Assembly: GCA_017858515.1 (NCBI GenBank)
Contig: JAFMBM010000005.1
Location: 1-64,000 of the forward strand
Reading direction: 5' to 3'
Length of the DNA: 64,000 nt
From: Cryomorphaceae bacterium
GTDB taxonomy: Bacteria; Bacteroidota; Bacteroidia; Flavobacteriales; Schleiferiaceae
Under the pieces are notes generated by a model, which saw only the letters and a program-made list of their open reading frames with translations, was not told the origin of the DNA and searched no databases. Of this stretch, positions 50,217 through 60,853 are shown one piece after another; the first letter of the stretch is position 1; every line of letters starts with the position of its first letter. The position numbers and the translations under genes are program-made.

Positions 50217-53200
50217 ATGACGAGAGATCCAAAGAAGGAACTAAAGGCCTTCATTTTAAGGTATCATGGACAACAAGCAATTACAGGCTTAGTGATGTTT
50301 ATTACCCTTGGCGTTAGTATCTGGTTGGTTTTTGCGGTAATAGGGTTCTTTGGCCTACACGATAGAGCGTTGAGGACGGCACTCTTCTTCATATACTTAG
50401 TTGTATTTGTTGCTCTTTCTATAAAGTATTGGATTCCAGGTGTTTTGGCTTTGGTTGGATGGAGGAATCGACTATCTGAGAAGGAGGCGGCACGTATTCT
50501 AAAGAGATGGATGCCCGGTATAGACGATAAGTATGTGAATCTAATTGAGCTAGAGGAATCTGATTATCGTCTTATTAGTCCAGGTCTGTGGAAATGGGGG
50601 GTAGAAAAGAAAGCAGCGGAGGTCAGTGGCTTTCCATTGGAGATTGCTAGTCCCTGGAAGGACGTAAGACCCGCATTGAAGTGGCTTATGTTACCAGTTG
50701 TTCTTGTATTGTTCTTTATTGTTTTAGGCAAGTGGAACTGGGTTCAAGAGGGTTCGACTGCAGTATGGTCCTATCAGAGGGAAATATTGCCAAGGGCCCC
50801 TTTTGAATTTGTTTTGAATGAAAAAGTTTTTCTGGTTGAAAGGGGAGGCTCTGTACGAATAGAATTGGCGACAAGGGGAGAAATTGAACCCGATATGATT
50901 CATTCAGATTTTAATGGCATTCAACAAAAGTTGAGAAAAGAAGGTCAATCATGGACATTGATGTTACCGAATGTTATGAGCTCTGGCAAGGTTTATTTCG
51001 AAGGAGGAGGATTAAGGAGTAAGCCAATAGAGGTGTTAGTTGTAGATGTTTCTCGCCTTGAGAACGTGAAGTTATTGCTGAGGTACCCCAAGTATTTAGG
51101 GAGAGAGACTGAAGAAAGGGAGTGGTCAAACAGAGTTGTTGTTCCACGTGGAACCGAGATTCTGGTGGAAGCGGATAAGGTGGCGGTGAATGAATGGAGG
51201 GCTAGTTACAGAAATCGAGGTCTTGCGTTATTGGAGAATGGTTTTTCATTGCTTGCAATTGAAGGTGGCAAGGTAGATATAGAGCTTTTAAACGGCCTCA
51301 ATAAATGGGTTTCTTGGGGTGGATTAGATGTTGAAGTGGTTTTGGATGAAAGACCCACAATTGATGTGAGCTATGAAGGGGGCGATTCTCTTGTTAGAGC
51401 AGATTTGCTTGCCTCAGATGATTTCGGAATACGGTCTCTAACATGGGTTCTGTTTGAGAAAAGCACGGAGTTATGGCGTAAAGAACTTTCAGGCCCCCAA
51501 GCAGGAAGTATTTCTATGTCGCACAAGGTTAACAAAGATTGGTTATTGAGAAATTTTCCAACTGCTGATTCTTGGGCGTACAGTGTTTTGGATAATGATG
51601 CGCCAGCAGGGTATAAGTCCAGTATTTCTGAAAGATATAGATTGGAGCGAGTAAGTGAGGAAGAGAAGTTAGAAGCTTTGCGGAATCAAACAGCGAATAT
51701 GAGTAGTGGAGCCAATAATTCGCAGAAGGAGTTGATGGAACAGAAAAAGCTGCTTGAGCAGTTAGCAGCTGAATCAAGAGGGTCGAAAATGAATTTTGGC
51801 GAGCGGAATAAGGTGGAAACGCAAGTAGAGAAATTGAGGAAGAATCAGGAGGCGAGACAGAAAAGACTACAAGGGTTAGAAGAAAGTTTGAAGGACCTTA
51901 AGACCGATTCTAAAGCAGAGGATAAGGAGGAAATCCTAAATCGAATTGAAGAAGCGAAGGAGAAGAGTGCTGGTGTTGATTTGGAGAAACTTCAGGAGCT
52001 ATTAAACAAAGAGAAGAAGGAAGAGCTTTTAAAGCTTTTACAAGAAAGTCAAAAGAAGGAGAAAGAGGCGGTCTTTACAGAAAAACAATTGGCGGAGTTA
52101 CTAAAGAGATTGGATGTGGAACTGCAGTTCGAACAAAGTTTGGAGCAATTAGAGGGTTTAAAGGATAAACAGATGGAGCTTGCTAATAGAGAAGATTTAG
52201 ATGAAAGTGAGCAAGAGAAGCTAAATGCCGAAATAGAGAATTGGAATAAAGAGTACGAGGAATTGCTAGAAAGTAATAAGGGACTAAAGGAAGATTTTGA
52301 TATAGAAAGCTTAGAGAAGGAACGATCGGAGGTGTTGAAAGAAGCATCCGAGGCGGCGGCGGCAAGCAAGTCCGGTGATTCAGAGATGGAGCAGAAAGAG
52401 CAAAAAGAAAGTGCTGAGAAGTTGGAGGAGATGTTGAGTGCTTTGAGCGCTATGTCGGAGTCAATGAACAATGATTCACATGAAGAGAACATGGAAACCC
52501 TTAGGCAGATTCAAGACAACCTAATTCTTTATTCACAAAGGGAGGAGGCTATAGGAACCAAATTGAACCAGATGGATCCAAAAGACCCTTCTATTACGGT
52601 TTTAATGCAAGAACAGCAGGAACTGCAGCAAGGAGCTGTAGTTATAGAAGACAGTCTTCGGGCTTTGGCAATGAGGGTTCCCATGATTGGTAAAACCATT
52701 TTTGGCGCATTGGCACGTATGAATATGGGCGCTTCCTCCGCGAAGCTTGCTTTAGCAGAAAGGGAGGTGGCCAAAGGTCAGGCTGAGACACGATATTCTA
52801 TGATGGCAGCGAATGAACTAGCTCTTTTACTTGATGAGGTAAGCAAAAAAATGCAGGCTCAGTTAAAGGGAATGAAGGCTGGGAAGAGTAGTTGCAACAA
52901 GCCTGGAGGGGCCAAACCAAGTCCTTCTGGAATGAAAGCAGAGCAGAAAAAGTTGATGAAAGAAATGGGGGATAAATTGGGAAAAGGGAAAAAGGGTGAG
53001 AAGAAGGGTGAAAAGGGAAAGGACGGAAAGAAGGGTGAAAAAGGAAAGGAAGGCGAGGGCTTATCTGGAAAGGAATTCTCTGATTTATTGCAGAAGCAAG
53101 AGGCTTTGAGACAAATGTTGCAGGAGATGATAAAGGAGGATGGTTCGTTAGGCCTTGGGGGAAGTGGTGAAGAGTTAATGGAATTAATGGAAGAAAGCGA

Positions 53201-53471
53201 AAAGGAGTTAGCAGAAATGGTTTTGAATGCAGCTTCTTTAGAGCGGCAGAGAGAGATTGAGAGCAGGCTCTTGGAGGCGGAGGAGGCTTTGCGCGAAAGG
53301 GGTGAAGAGGAGCGAAGAGAGAGTAAGGGGTCTGAGAGAAAAATGGAGTTCATTGGTGAGTGGGGCTCAAAGGATGCAGACTCACAAAACGAAATAGAAA
53401 GAATTAAGCAAGACCCGATACGGTACAAAAGCTTTTATAAAGAGAGAATCATTAAGGTGCCTAGTCGATGA
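50217..53471 (+). CDS. DUF4175 family protein with TM N-terminus, long coiled-coil and Lys/Gly-rich linker
   Basis: Architecture and length typical of DUF4175; KGKKGEKKGEKGKDGKKGEKGKEGEG linker. Confidence 0.75.
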   Translation: MTRDPKKELKAFILRYHGQQAITGLVMFITLGVSIWLVFAVIGFFGLHDRALRTALFFIYLVVFVALSIKYWIPGVLALVGWRNRLSEKEAARILKRWMPGIDDKYVNLIELEESDYRLISPGLWKWGVEKKAAEVSGFPLEIASPWKDVRPALKWLMLPVVLVLFFIVLGKWNWVQEGSTAVWSYQREILPRAPFEFVLNEKVFLVERGGSVRIELATRGEIEPDMIHSDFNGIQQKLRKEGQSWTLMLPNVMSSGKVYFEGGGLRSKPIEVLVVDVSRLENVKLLLRYPKYLGRETEEREWSNRVVVPRGTEILVEADKVAVNEWRASYRNRGLALLENGFSLLAIEGGKVDIELLNGLNKWVSWGGLDVEVVLDERPTIDVSYEGGDSLVRADLLASDDFGIRSLTWVLFEKSTELWRKELSGPQAGSISMSHKVNKDWLLRNFPTADSWAYSVLDNDAPAGYKSSISERYRLERVSEEEKLEALRNQTANMSSGANNSQKELMEQKKLLEQLAAESRGSKMNFGERNKVETQVEKLRKNQEARQKRLQGLEESLKDLKTDSKAEDKEEILNRIEEAKEKSAGVDLEKLQELLNKEKKEELLKLLQESQKKEKEAVFTEKQLAELLKRLDVELQFEQSLEQLEGLKDKQMELANREDLDESEQEKLNAEIENWNKEYEELLESNKGLKEDFDIESLEKERSEVLKEASEAAAASKSGDSEMEQKEQKESAEKLEEMLSALSAMSESMNNDSHEENMETLRQIQDNLILYSQREEAIGTKLNQMDPKDPSITVLMQEQQELQQGAVVIEDSLRALAMRVPMIGKTIFGALARMNMGASSAKLALAEREVAKGQAETRYSMMAANELALLLDEVSKKMQAQLKGMKAGKSSCNKPGGAKPSPSGMKAEQKKLMKEMGDKLGKGKKGEKKGEKGKDGKKGEKGKEGEGLSGKEFSDLLQKQEALRQMLQEMIKEDGSLGLGGSGEELMELMEESEKELAEMVLNAASLERQREIESRLLEAEEALRERGEEERRESKGSERKMEFIGEWGSKDADSQNEIERIKQDPIRYKSFYKERIIKVPSR
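51141..51154. promoter_or_regulatory. parS-like ParB-binding site 1
   Basis: GTTCCACGTGGAAC, perfect 14-bp palindrome (context TGTTCCACGTGGAACC). Confidence 0.75.
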
Positions 53472-53923
53472 AACAAAAAATTCTTGAAATCGAAGACACC
53501 GAGGTTTTTCGTTGGCCTTGGACCCAGTTGCAATTAGAAGAGTGGCTGTGCGATGTTGCAAACATGCATAATAAGTCATTGGGAAAGTTGAAGGTTTGTA
53601 TCGTTTTAGATCAGGATCTTTTGAAGAAGAATGTGGAGTTCTTAGACCATGATACGCTTACAGATATTATCACTTTTGATTATAGCAGTCGGTTTCGCTT
53701 AAAAGGAGAGCTTTGGATCAGTATAGATAGGGTGCTAGAGAACGCCACGAATCTTAAGTTGAGTCTAGAGGAGGAATTGTTGAGGGTAGTTGTACATGGC
53801 TTGTTGCATTTGTGTGGTCAACAGGATAAAACAGAAATGGAATCCAAAGAAATGAGGGAGAAAGAGAATGAGGCGTTAGTTAACTGGAATAAAAGAGCGG
53901 TTCCACGTGGAACATTGATATGA
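53468..53923 (+). CDS. ybeY: rRNA maturation RNase YbeY
   Basis: HGLLHLCGQQD zinc motif; small size; adjacent to mnmG. Confidence 0.92.
   Translation: MKQKILEIEDTEVFRWPWTQLQLEEWLCDVANMHNKSLGKLKVCIVLDQDLLKKNVEFLDHDTLTDIITFDYSSRFRLKGELWISIDRVLENATNLKLSLEEELLRVVVHGLLHLCGQQDKTEMESKEMREKENEALVNWNKRAVPRGTLI
53900..53913. promoter_or_regulatory. parS-like ParB-binding site 2
   Basis: GTTCCACGTGGAAC, identical 14-bp palindrome (context GGTTCCACGTGGAACA). Confidence 0.75.
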
Positions 53924-55782
53924 TGGATTACGATGTAATAGTAGTTGGTGCGGGGCACGCGGGCAATGAGGCTGCTGCGGCTGCGGCCAATATGGGATGC
54001 AAAACCCTTATGGTTACCATGAATATGCAAACCATTGGTCAAATGAGTTGTAATCCCGCTATGGGTGGTGTGGCGAAAGGACAGATTATTCGCGAAATTG
54101 ATGCTCTAGGTGGATGTTCTGGCATTGTTTCAGACAAAACAATGATTCAATTCCGAATGCTTAATCTTTCGAAGGGACCAGCCATGTGGTCTCCAAGGAC
54201 ACAGAATGACCGTTGGATGTTTGCAGAAGAGTGGCGCTTGAGTCTAGAGCGAATACGCTTGTTGGATTTCTATCAAGATATGGTGGTAGACCTATGTGTT
54301 GAAAACGGAAAGCTTAAAGGAGTTGTGGGTTCAAGTGGTCAGATCTTTAAAAGTAAAACGGTAATTCTAACCAGCGGAACCTTTCTAAATGGAGTGATTC
54401 ATATCGGTGAAAGGCAGTTGGGCGGCGGACGTGCGGGAGAAAAGGCCTCTCATGGAATTACAGAATGTCTTAATAAACTGGGCTTCGAATCGGGTAGAAT
54501 GAAAACAGGCACTCCTCCGAGGATCGATGGAAGAAGCTTAGATTACTCTCAGTTCGAAGAACAGAAGGGCGACCTAGCTATACAGAGATTTAGCTTTACA
54601 AAGACACCTATTCCAAAGACTCAGAGAAGCTGTTGGATAGCACACACTAATTCTGAGGTTCATGATCTTCTTCGAACGGGCTTCGACCGTTCTCCTATGT
54701 TTAATGGAAGAATTCGTGGCTTAGGACCTCGATATTGTCCAAGTATTGAGGATAAAATAGATCGCTTCGCTGATAAATCCAGTCATCAGCTGTTCATAGA
54801 ACCAGAAGGGTGGAATACAATTGAAATCTATTTGAATGGATTTTCTACAAGTCTTCCAGAAGAGGTACAGCAAAATGCGCTGCGAAAAATAAAGGGGTTT
54901 GAGAATGCAAAATTCTTTAGGCCAGGATACGCTATTGAATACGATTATTTCCCCCCCACTCAATTGAGTCATACTTTAGAAACCAAGAAAGTAGAGGGAC
55001 TGTATTTTGCTGGCCAAATAAATGGCACTACAGGCTATGAAGAAGCCGCGGGACAAGGAATTATGGCTGGAATTAACGCTGCGAGAAAGGTAAAAGGAGA
55101 GACGCCTATTGTTCTGAATAGAGACGAGGCCTATATAGGCGTTCTGATTGATGATTTGATCACTAAGGGAACGGAAGAGCCCTATCGCATGTTTACTTCA
55201 AGGGCAGAATACAGAATTCTCTTGAGACAAGACAATGCCGATCAAAGACTAACTCCTTTAGGGCATTCTATTGGACTCGCGTCAGAAGAGAGACTCCTGA
55301 ACTTAAGAGATAAAGAATCAAAGGTGGCTTCCCTTAAGCGTGCTTGGGAAAACGTAAGCGTTGGTCCTGAGGAACTAAATCCTGTTTTGGAGGCAGCGGC
55401 AACGGCAGAGGTTACTCAAAAGGCTAAAGCAATAAAATACCTGTCGCGCCCACAACTCTCAATTCAACAGTTACTGAGGGTAGAAAAGCTGCGCAGTATA
55501 ACAGATGAGATCACAACGGACACAGAATGTCTTGAACAATTTGAAATTGCAACGAAATACGAGGGATACATTGATCGAGAGCGCGAAAACGCTAAGAAAT
55601 TGCATCGACTTGAAGGGATTCATATACCCAAAGACTTTGACTATTTTCCGTTGAACTCACTGAGTTTAGAGGCAAGACACAAACTAGATAACCAAAGGCC
55701 AGAAACCATCGGACAAGCTTCGAGAATTAGCGGGGTGTCACCATCCGATGTACAGGTCTTGCTGGTTTTCATGGGCAGATAA
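53920..55782 (+). CDS. mnmG: tRNA uridine-5-carboxymethylaminomethyl modification enzyme
   Basis: VVGAGHAGNEAAAAAANMG; CNPAMGGVAKGQIIREIDALGG; GQINGTTGYEEAAGQG. Confidence 0.96.
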   Translation: MMDYDVIVVGAGHAGNEAAAAAANMGCKTLMVTMNMQTIGQMSCNPAMGGVAKGQIIREIDALGGCSGIVSDKTMIQFRMLNLSKGPAMWSPRTQNDRWMFAEEWRLSLERIRLLDFYQDMVVDLCVENGKLKGVVGSSGQIFKSKTVILTSGTFLNGVIHIGERQLGGGRAGEKASHGITECLNKLGFESGRMKTGTPPRIDGRSLDYSQFEEQKGDLAIQRFSFTKTPIPKTQRSCWIAHTNSEVHDLLRTGFDRSPMFNGRIRGLGPRYCPSIEDKIDRFADKSSHQLFIEPEGWNTIEIYLNGFSTSLPEEVQQNALRKIKGFENAKFFRPGYAIEYDYFPPTQLSHTLETKKVEGLYFAGQINGTTGYEEAAGQGIMAGINAARKVKGETPIVLNRDEAYIGVLIDDLITKGTEEPYRMFTSRAEYRILLRQDNADQRLTPLGHSIGLASEERLLNLRDKESKVASLKRAWENVSVGPEELNPVLEAAATAEVTQKAKAIKYLSRPQLSIQQLLRVEKLRSITDEITTDTECLEQFEIATKYEGYIDRERENAKKLHRLEGIHIPKDFDYFPLNSLSLEARHKLDNQRPETIGQASRISGVSPSDVQVLLVFMGR

Positions 55783-55794
55783 TCGTATTCAAAA

Positions 55795-56676
55795 ATGAGA
55801 AGTGAAAATCAATGCCCAGTATGTGGCAACAATCATCTTGAGAAGGTATTCAAAGTTCTGGATTTTAGAGGGAGCGATGAAGCCTTTGATTTAAAGCGAT
55901 GTACGGCCTGTAGCTTTATCCTAACAAGCCCACGGCCACAGGATGCAGAGCTTGGAAGGTATTATCCAAAAAGCAGTTATGTTTCTCATAATGAGAGGCC
56001 TACTGGTGTGTTTGATCGAATTTACTTTCAAGTTCAAAAAGCTAATCTCAGAGATAAGCTAAATAAAATTCAACTTTATTCTAAAAAAGGGTTTTTATTG
56101 GATTATGGTTGTGGATCGGGTTCCTTTTTAGGCTTCATGCAACAAAATGGTTGGATGGTTGAGGGAGTAGAACTGTCAAAAGAAGCCGCCGAGATTGCGT
56201 CTAAGCGAACCAACTCGAGCATCTGGAGTCCAGATGAGTTTGTAATTCAGCCGAATAAGTACGATGTGATAAGCCTTTGGCATGTGTTAGAACATTTGCC
56301 AGACTTTGAGAGGGTCATCGATAAATTAAAGGCAAGCCTAAAACCAGGAGGAATATTATTGATTGCCGTCCCCAATCACAAATCGTATGATGCCCAATTT
56401 TTTGGGAATAAGTGGGCGGCTTGGGATGTACCCATTCACTTATGGCATTTTAACAAGGAGGTAATAAATAGGTTGGCGAAAAAGTGGAAAATGCAGTTCC
56501 TTGAAACACTTCCAATGCCTTTTGATGCTTTTTATGTAAGCATGCTTTCTGCTCAAAATCAAAAAAGCAAAGGCTGGTTCCTGAAGGGTGCTTGGATTGG
56601 ATTGTTATCTAATTTTAAGGCAAAGAGAAATAAAGAAGCTTCGAGCCTGATCTATATTCTAAAAAAGGGCAATTAG
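55795..56676 (+). CDS. Class I SAM-dependent methyltransferase
   Basis: Zn-ribbon N-terminus CPVCGN; LLDYGCGSGSFL; LWHVLEHLPD. Confidence 0.9.
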   Translation: MRSENQCPVCGNNHLEKVFKVLDFRGSDEAFDLKRCTACSFILTSPRPQDAELGRYYPKSSYVSHNERPTGVFDRIYFQVQKANLRDKLNKIQLYSKKGFLLDYGCGSGSFLGFMQQNGWMVEGVELSKEAAEIASKRTNSSIWSPDEFVIQPNKYDVISLWHVLEHLPDFERVIDKLKASLKPGGILLIAVPNHKSYDAQFFGNKWAAWDVPIHLWHFNKEVINRLAKKWKMQFLETLPMPFDAFYVSMLSAQNQKSKGWFLKGAWIGLLSNFKAKRNKEASSLIYILKKGN

Positions 56677-56775
56677 AGACCCTTAGAGCTCTTTTTGTGC
56701 CTCGCTGGTGTCTTGTGTCTCGGATCAAAAGAAAGTTTAAAAAAACACCGCCTGAGCGATAGGCTTTTTGTGCGC

Positions 56776-57906
56776 CTAATCCTTCATTTTGTAGGTTCGC
56801 ATCAATTCTGTACTCAAAGCGAATAAAACGGGTTTGGGATTTAGATTTCTTCCGATTTCAAAATGCGCTAGATCCAAAGCATCCAACATTCTTTTTAATC
56901 GTTTTGGATTAAAGAGGCGCGAGAATCCCTCCATGCGAAATTCAACTTTTTGAAAAGAAGGGTGACTAAATCCCGACTCCAGAATTCGTTCGCCCAAACT
57001 TTCCTTAAAGAGAAAACTAGAAAAACTAATGAATCCTTGAAGTCCTTCACGACTCATACGAGCCATATCATTTATCCAAGGCACAATTTCTAAAAGGCGC
57101 GCATTGTAGCACATTCGGCTCCAGCTTACAAACTCTGCGGCGAATTCTTCGAGAGAAACATCCGTATGCGCTAATCGAAAAGCTTTTGCAACATCTCCAT
57201 CGCAAAAGCGACTGGCAAGTTCTGCCATTTCTGGCTTAACAGAATGTGTATCTTTTAGATATTCACTTATTTCCTCCTCCTTTAAGGTAGGTAAATGAAT
57301 TTGTTGGCAACGACTCAAGATGGTTGGAAGAACCGTTTCGGTAGATCGCACAATTAGAATGAATACGGTGCCGGGTTCTGGCTCTTCAATGATCTTAAGC
57401 AACTTATTGGCGGCAGAAGCATTCATCCTCTCGGCCATCCAGATAATTACAATTTTCCAAGGACTATTAAAAGTCTTCAATTGGGTTTTGTGCAGAATAT
57501 TCTCTGCTTCGCGAGTAGAGATAAGGGGCTGCTTCTTGTCATCACCCAATGTAGTGAGCCAATCATTTAGATCGAAGTAGGTCCTGTTTAAACAGAGCGA
57601 TCGCCATTCTGGCAAGTAATAATCGGTGGTTTGCTTTTTCGTTTCATCGTTGATGATAGGAAAGGATAGGTGTACATCTGGATGAGCAAGCTTTGAAATC
57701 TGAAGACAACTGGAGCACTTCCCGCAAGAGTCTTCTTCGCTGCGGTTGGTACACTGAAGATAGCGCGCATAGGCCCACGCCAAGGCAAAGGCACCGCTTA
57801 CCAGGTGTTCGCGAATTAAAACGGCATGCGCAATTCTGCCTTCGCGAGCAGACTGGAGCATCTGTTTTTTAATGAAATCCTGACCAATTACATCCGAATA
57901 AAACAT
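56776..57906 (-). CDS. holB: DNA polymerase III subunit delta'
   Basis: FYSDVIGQDFIKKQML...AHAVLI; CGKCSSCLQISKLAHPDVH; ANKLLKIIEEPEPGTVFIL. Confidence 0.9.
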   Translation of the reverse strand: MFYSDVIGQDFIKKQMLQSAREGRIAHAVLIREHLVSGAFALAWAYARYLQCTNRSEEDSCGKCSSCLQISKLAHPDVHLSFPIINDETKKQTTDYYLPEWRSLCLNRTYFDLNDWLTTLGDDKKQPLISTREAENILHKTQLKTFNSPWKIVIIWMAERMNASAANKLLKIIEEPEPGTVFILIVRSTETVLPTILSRCQQIHLPTLKEEEISEYLKDTHSVKPEMAELASRFCDGDVAKAFRLAHTDVSLEEFAAEFVSWSRMCYNARLLEIVPWINDMARMSREGLQGFISFSSFLFKESLGERILESGFSHPSFQKVEFRMEGFSRLFNPKRLKRMLDALDLAHFEIGRNLNPKPVLFALSTELMRTYKMKD

Positions 57907-57959
57907 GCTACAAATTTGGACTATTCCGCTTGCAAATCCCATAAATTTGAACACAAATA

Positions 57960-59156
57960 ATGCATATGATAACGATAGACCAAATTGACCTAAAAAATAA
58001 GAGGGCGCTCATCCGTGTAGACTTTAATGTTCCTTTAAACGATCTACTCGAAATAACCGATGACACCCGTATTGTGGCCACTTTGCCCACGATTTCCAAA
58101 ATTTTAGAAGAAGGAGGATCGGTTGTGCTTATGTCGCATCTGGGAAGGCCCAAAAACGGACCAGAGGATAAATTTTCCCTGAGACACATCGTAAAGCATC
58201 TTGCCCAATGCCTAGATAGAGAGGTTCAATTTGCAGACGATTGCATTGGAGAAGAGGCATTCAAGCGCTCATCTAGCCTGCAGCCCGGACAAGTATTGTT
58301 GTTAGAGAACCTTCGTTTTTATCCTGAAGAAGAAAAGGGTGATTTAGACTTTGCAGCCAAGCTGGCTAAGCACGGAGATTTGTATGTGAACGACGCATTT
58401 GGCACCGCTCATAGGGCACATGCCTCAACGGCAATTATTGCACAATTCTTCCCCGGAAAGAAAGCCTTCGGTTACGTAATGGCTCAAGAAATAGAGAATG
58501 TTGGCAAGGTTTTGCACAGCAAGGAAAAACCCGTTACCGCCATTATAGGCGGAGCAAAGGTGAGCAGCAAGCTTTCGATCATTGAAAACCTGTTGCCGAA
58601 AGTGAATCATCTTATTATTGGCGGTGGTATGGCCTATACTTTTGCGAAAGCTAAAGGGGGCAAAATCGGATCTTCCTTGGTTGAAGACGATCTTTTAGAC
58701 AAGGCCAGCGAGATTTTGCTTAAGGCGAAGAAGCAATCCGTAGAGGTTCATCTTCCGATCGACAGCCTAAATGCAGATGCATTTTCGAATGATGCAAATA
58801 CAGAGATTACCGATATTATGGCCATTAATGATGGATGGATGGGTCTAGATGTTGGGCCAGAAACATCAAAAATGTTCAAAGAGGTTCTGTTGAAAAGCAG
58901 AGTGATTCTTTGGAATGGACCAGTGGGTGTATTCGAAATGCCTCGTTTTTCACAAGGAACAAAGGACTTAGGTGCCGCTATTGTTTTAGCAACGGAAGGA
59001 GGTGCGTTTAGCCTTGTAGGAGGTGGCGATTCTGTGGCCGCCGCGAAGCAATTTGAACTAGATGAAAGAGTTAGCTACGTTTCTACTGGAGGAGGCGCAA
59101 TGCTCGAATACTTAGAGGGCAAGGTGCTGCCTGGTATAGCGGCAATACTAGACTGA
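57960..59156 (+). CDS. pgk: Phosphoglycerate kinase
   Basis: [34 protein letters not shown]. Confidence 0.96.
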   Translation: MHMITIDQIDLKNKRALIRVDFNVPLNDLLEITDDTRIVATLPTISKILEEGGSVVLMSHLGRPKNGPEDKFSLRHIVKHLAQCLDREVQFADDCIGEEAFKRSSSLQPGQVLLLENLRFYPEEEKGDLDFAAKLAKHGDLYVNDAFGTAHRAHASTAIIAQFFPGKKAFGYVMAQEIENVGKVLHSKEKPVTAIIGGAKVSSKLSIIENLLPKVNHLIIGGGMAYTFAKAKGGKIGSSLVEDDLLDKASEILLKAKKQSVEVHLPIDSLNADAFSNDANTEITDIMAINDGWMGLDVGPETSKMFKEVLLKSRVILWNGPVGVFEMPRFSQGTKDLGAAIVLATEGGAFSLVGGGDSVAAAKQFELDERVSYVSTGGGAMLEYLEGKVLPGIAAILD

Positions 59157-59645
59157 AATTGAATTGGGAATGTTCTCTTGGGCGCTTTGTACTAAAAAGG
59201 CGCCTAATTGGTTTAAAAAGGGAAGCATGAACGAGTCTTCAATTAAAGCAGACTCTACCCAGTGAAATTGATCGTTGATATAAAAGAATAGGCGGGTTAA
59301 AAGGCACAATATAATTAACCACTTACTCGCAGAGAAAAGGGCCCCTCCTAGGCGATTAAGGGTTTCTAGTTGAGCGCCGTGAGTCACTTTTGTTAATAGA
59401 CGAGCGAGAAGGTTTAGCACAATAAGGGTTCCAATGAACAAAAGAGAATAACTTAGAACGCCCATTCCTGAGCTATCCTCCCCCGTTCTTTCAACCAACC
59501 AATTGAGAAGCGGTTCACGGAAGCTGTGTGAAATGATGAGTGCAATCACAATGGAAATGAAGCCAATAAGCTCACGTATAAGTCCGGCCGTCCAGCCTTT
59601 ATACAGACCAAAAAGAAGAGGGGCCAATAGAAAATAATCAATCAT
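59148..59645 (-). CDS. CvpA family protein
   Basis: [23 protein letters not shown]. Confidence 0.85.
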   Translation of the reverse strand: MIDYFLLAPLLFGLYKGWTAGLIRELIGFISIVIALIISHSFREPLLNWLVERTGEDSSGMGVLSYSLLFIGTLIVLNLLARLLTKVTHGAQLETLNRLGGALFSASKWLIILCLLTRLFFYINDQFHWVESALIEDSFMLPFLNQLGAFLVQSAQENIPNSISV

Positions 59646-59673
59646 TGTAGCGAGCTAAAAGCTCATTAAAACT

Positions 59674-60018
59674 ATGGATTACAAAGAAAGGTGGGAGCAA
59701 TTGATTCACACTTTAACAGAAAGATTTTCACAAGGTGAAGAACTAGACGTCAGCGGTGTTTTGTTTTTGATTGGCGTTCAAGAAAAAGGAGACATCAACC
59801 AGAAATTTAAGAAAGATCAGAAAATTGATCTTTTGCATATTGCCCTTTGCAGAGTACTAGAACCCTATGGTTTTTATAAGTATGAAGGGATAGATGAAGA
59901 GGGTTGGCCGCATTATTCGCTCGTAGAAAAATTGCCAGATTTGAAATCAGGAGAACAGTCTATTCTAATTAAACAAGCGATACTACAATACTTTGAAGAA
60001 AGTGGATACTTCGACTAA
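59674..60018 (+). CDS. Conserved hypothetical protein
   Basis: 114 aa ORF, good coding context. Confidence 0.55.
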   Translation: MDYKERWEQLIHTLTERFSQGEELDVSGVLFLIGVQEKGDINQKFKKDQKIDLLHIALCRVLEPYGFYKYEGIDEEGWPHYSLVEKLPDLKSGEQSILIKQAILQYFEESGYFD

Positions 60019-60025
60019 AAAGTCT

Positions 60026-60394
60026 TTAACAACCGCCAACACTTGCGTCGTAGGGCTGAATAATGATGATTTTTTTAACATCAACGCCTGCCTCTAATCG
60101 AACAAATCCGCATCCAATCCAACTCAATGGATTGCCTCGTTTGGCCTCTACTTTTAGAACGGCTTTGTTGTTGTACTCAAAGCGTACCCGGCCTTCAACA
60201 TCTGTTACTCCTTCGAAGTCAGGAATGGAATTAGGAACATCGGCTTTGGCCTCAACAAATACGTTTTGAGCCGGCGTTCCATCCTCAAATAGCACCTGAA
60301 TCTCAAAGGGGTATTCTGTTACGATCTCTTTTTTGCAGGAAGAGAAAGAGAAAACCATTAAACTAAGGGTGAAAAGGGAAAGAAGTTTTTTCAT
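60026..60394 (-). CDS. Hypothetical lipoprotein (paralogue of next gene)
   Basis: Lipobox FSFSSCKK; WIGCGFVRLE...IIIIQPYDASVGGC. Confidence 0.6.
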   Translation of the reverse strand: MKKLLSLFTLSLMVFSFSSCKKEIVTEYPFEIQVLFEDGTPAQNVFVEAKADVPNSIPDFEGVTDVEGRVRFEYNNKAVLKVEAKRGNPLSWIGCGFVRLEAGVDVKKIIIIQPYDASVGGC

Positions 60395-60765
60395 TAGGCT
60401 GGTGGACATCCGTTATCTGTATCGGAGAAAGGTTTAATAACAACGACTACTTCCATATCATTTTGGTCCGAAAGTTCAGTGAATGCACAACCCTTCCAGC
60501 TACTTTTTGTGGCATCTATTCGCAGAAAAGAGGTGTATTTGTATTCAAAGCTTGCGTAACCCGCAATATCCGTTCGATTATAATAGTTCACCGTTCCATC
60601 AGACCCAATAGGTGCATAAAGGCGAACATCTACGTTCTGAACGGGAATACCATTAGAGTTAACCACCCGAACACGAATGGTATAGGGCCCTAAAACATCC
60701 TGTTCACATCCCGTAAAAAGGAAAACAAGTGAAAAAAACAGAAATACTTTCGAAAAGAAATGCAT
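60394..60765 (-). CDS. Hypothetical lipoprotein (paralogue of previous gene)
   Basis: Lipobox FLFTGCEQ; WKGCAFTELS...VVVIKPFSDTDNGC. Confidence 0.6.
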   Translation of the reverse strand: MHFFSKVFLFFSLVFLFTGCEQDVLGPYTIRVRVVNSNGIPVQNVDVRLYAPIGSDGTVNYYNRTDIAGYASFEYKYTSFLRIDATKSSWKGCAFTELSDQNDMEVVVVIKPFSDTDNGCPPA

Positions 60766-60853
60766 AGAGTAATGGTTTTGTGCCAAATTTGCTTAGCAAA
60801 AATAAGACTTTGAGGCCCAATGTGCTTCAAGGATGAGAAGAATGATATTCTGC

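Noticed and set aside
52049-53428. Ser/Phe-rich minus-strand ORFs opposite DUF4175 (147 and 189 aa)
   Set aside because: Reverse complement of Lys/Glu-rich coiled-coil codons gives Ser/Phe/Leu-rich open frames; no independent support.
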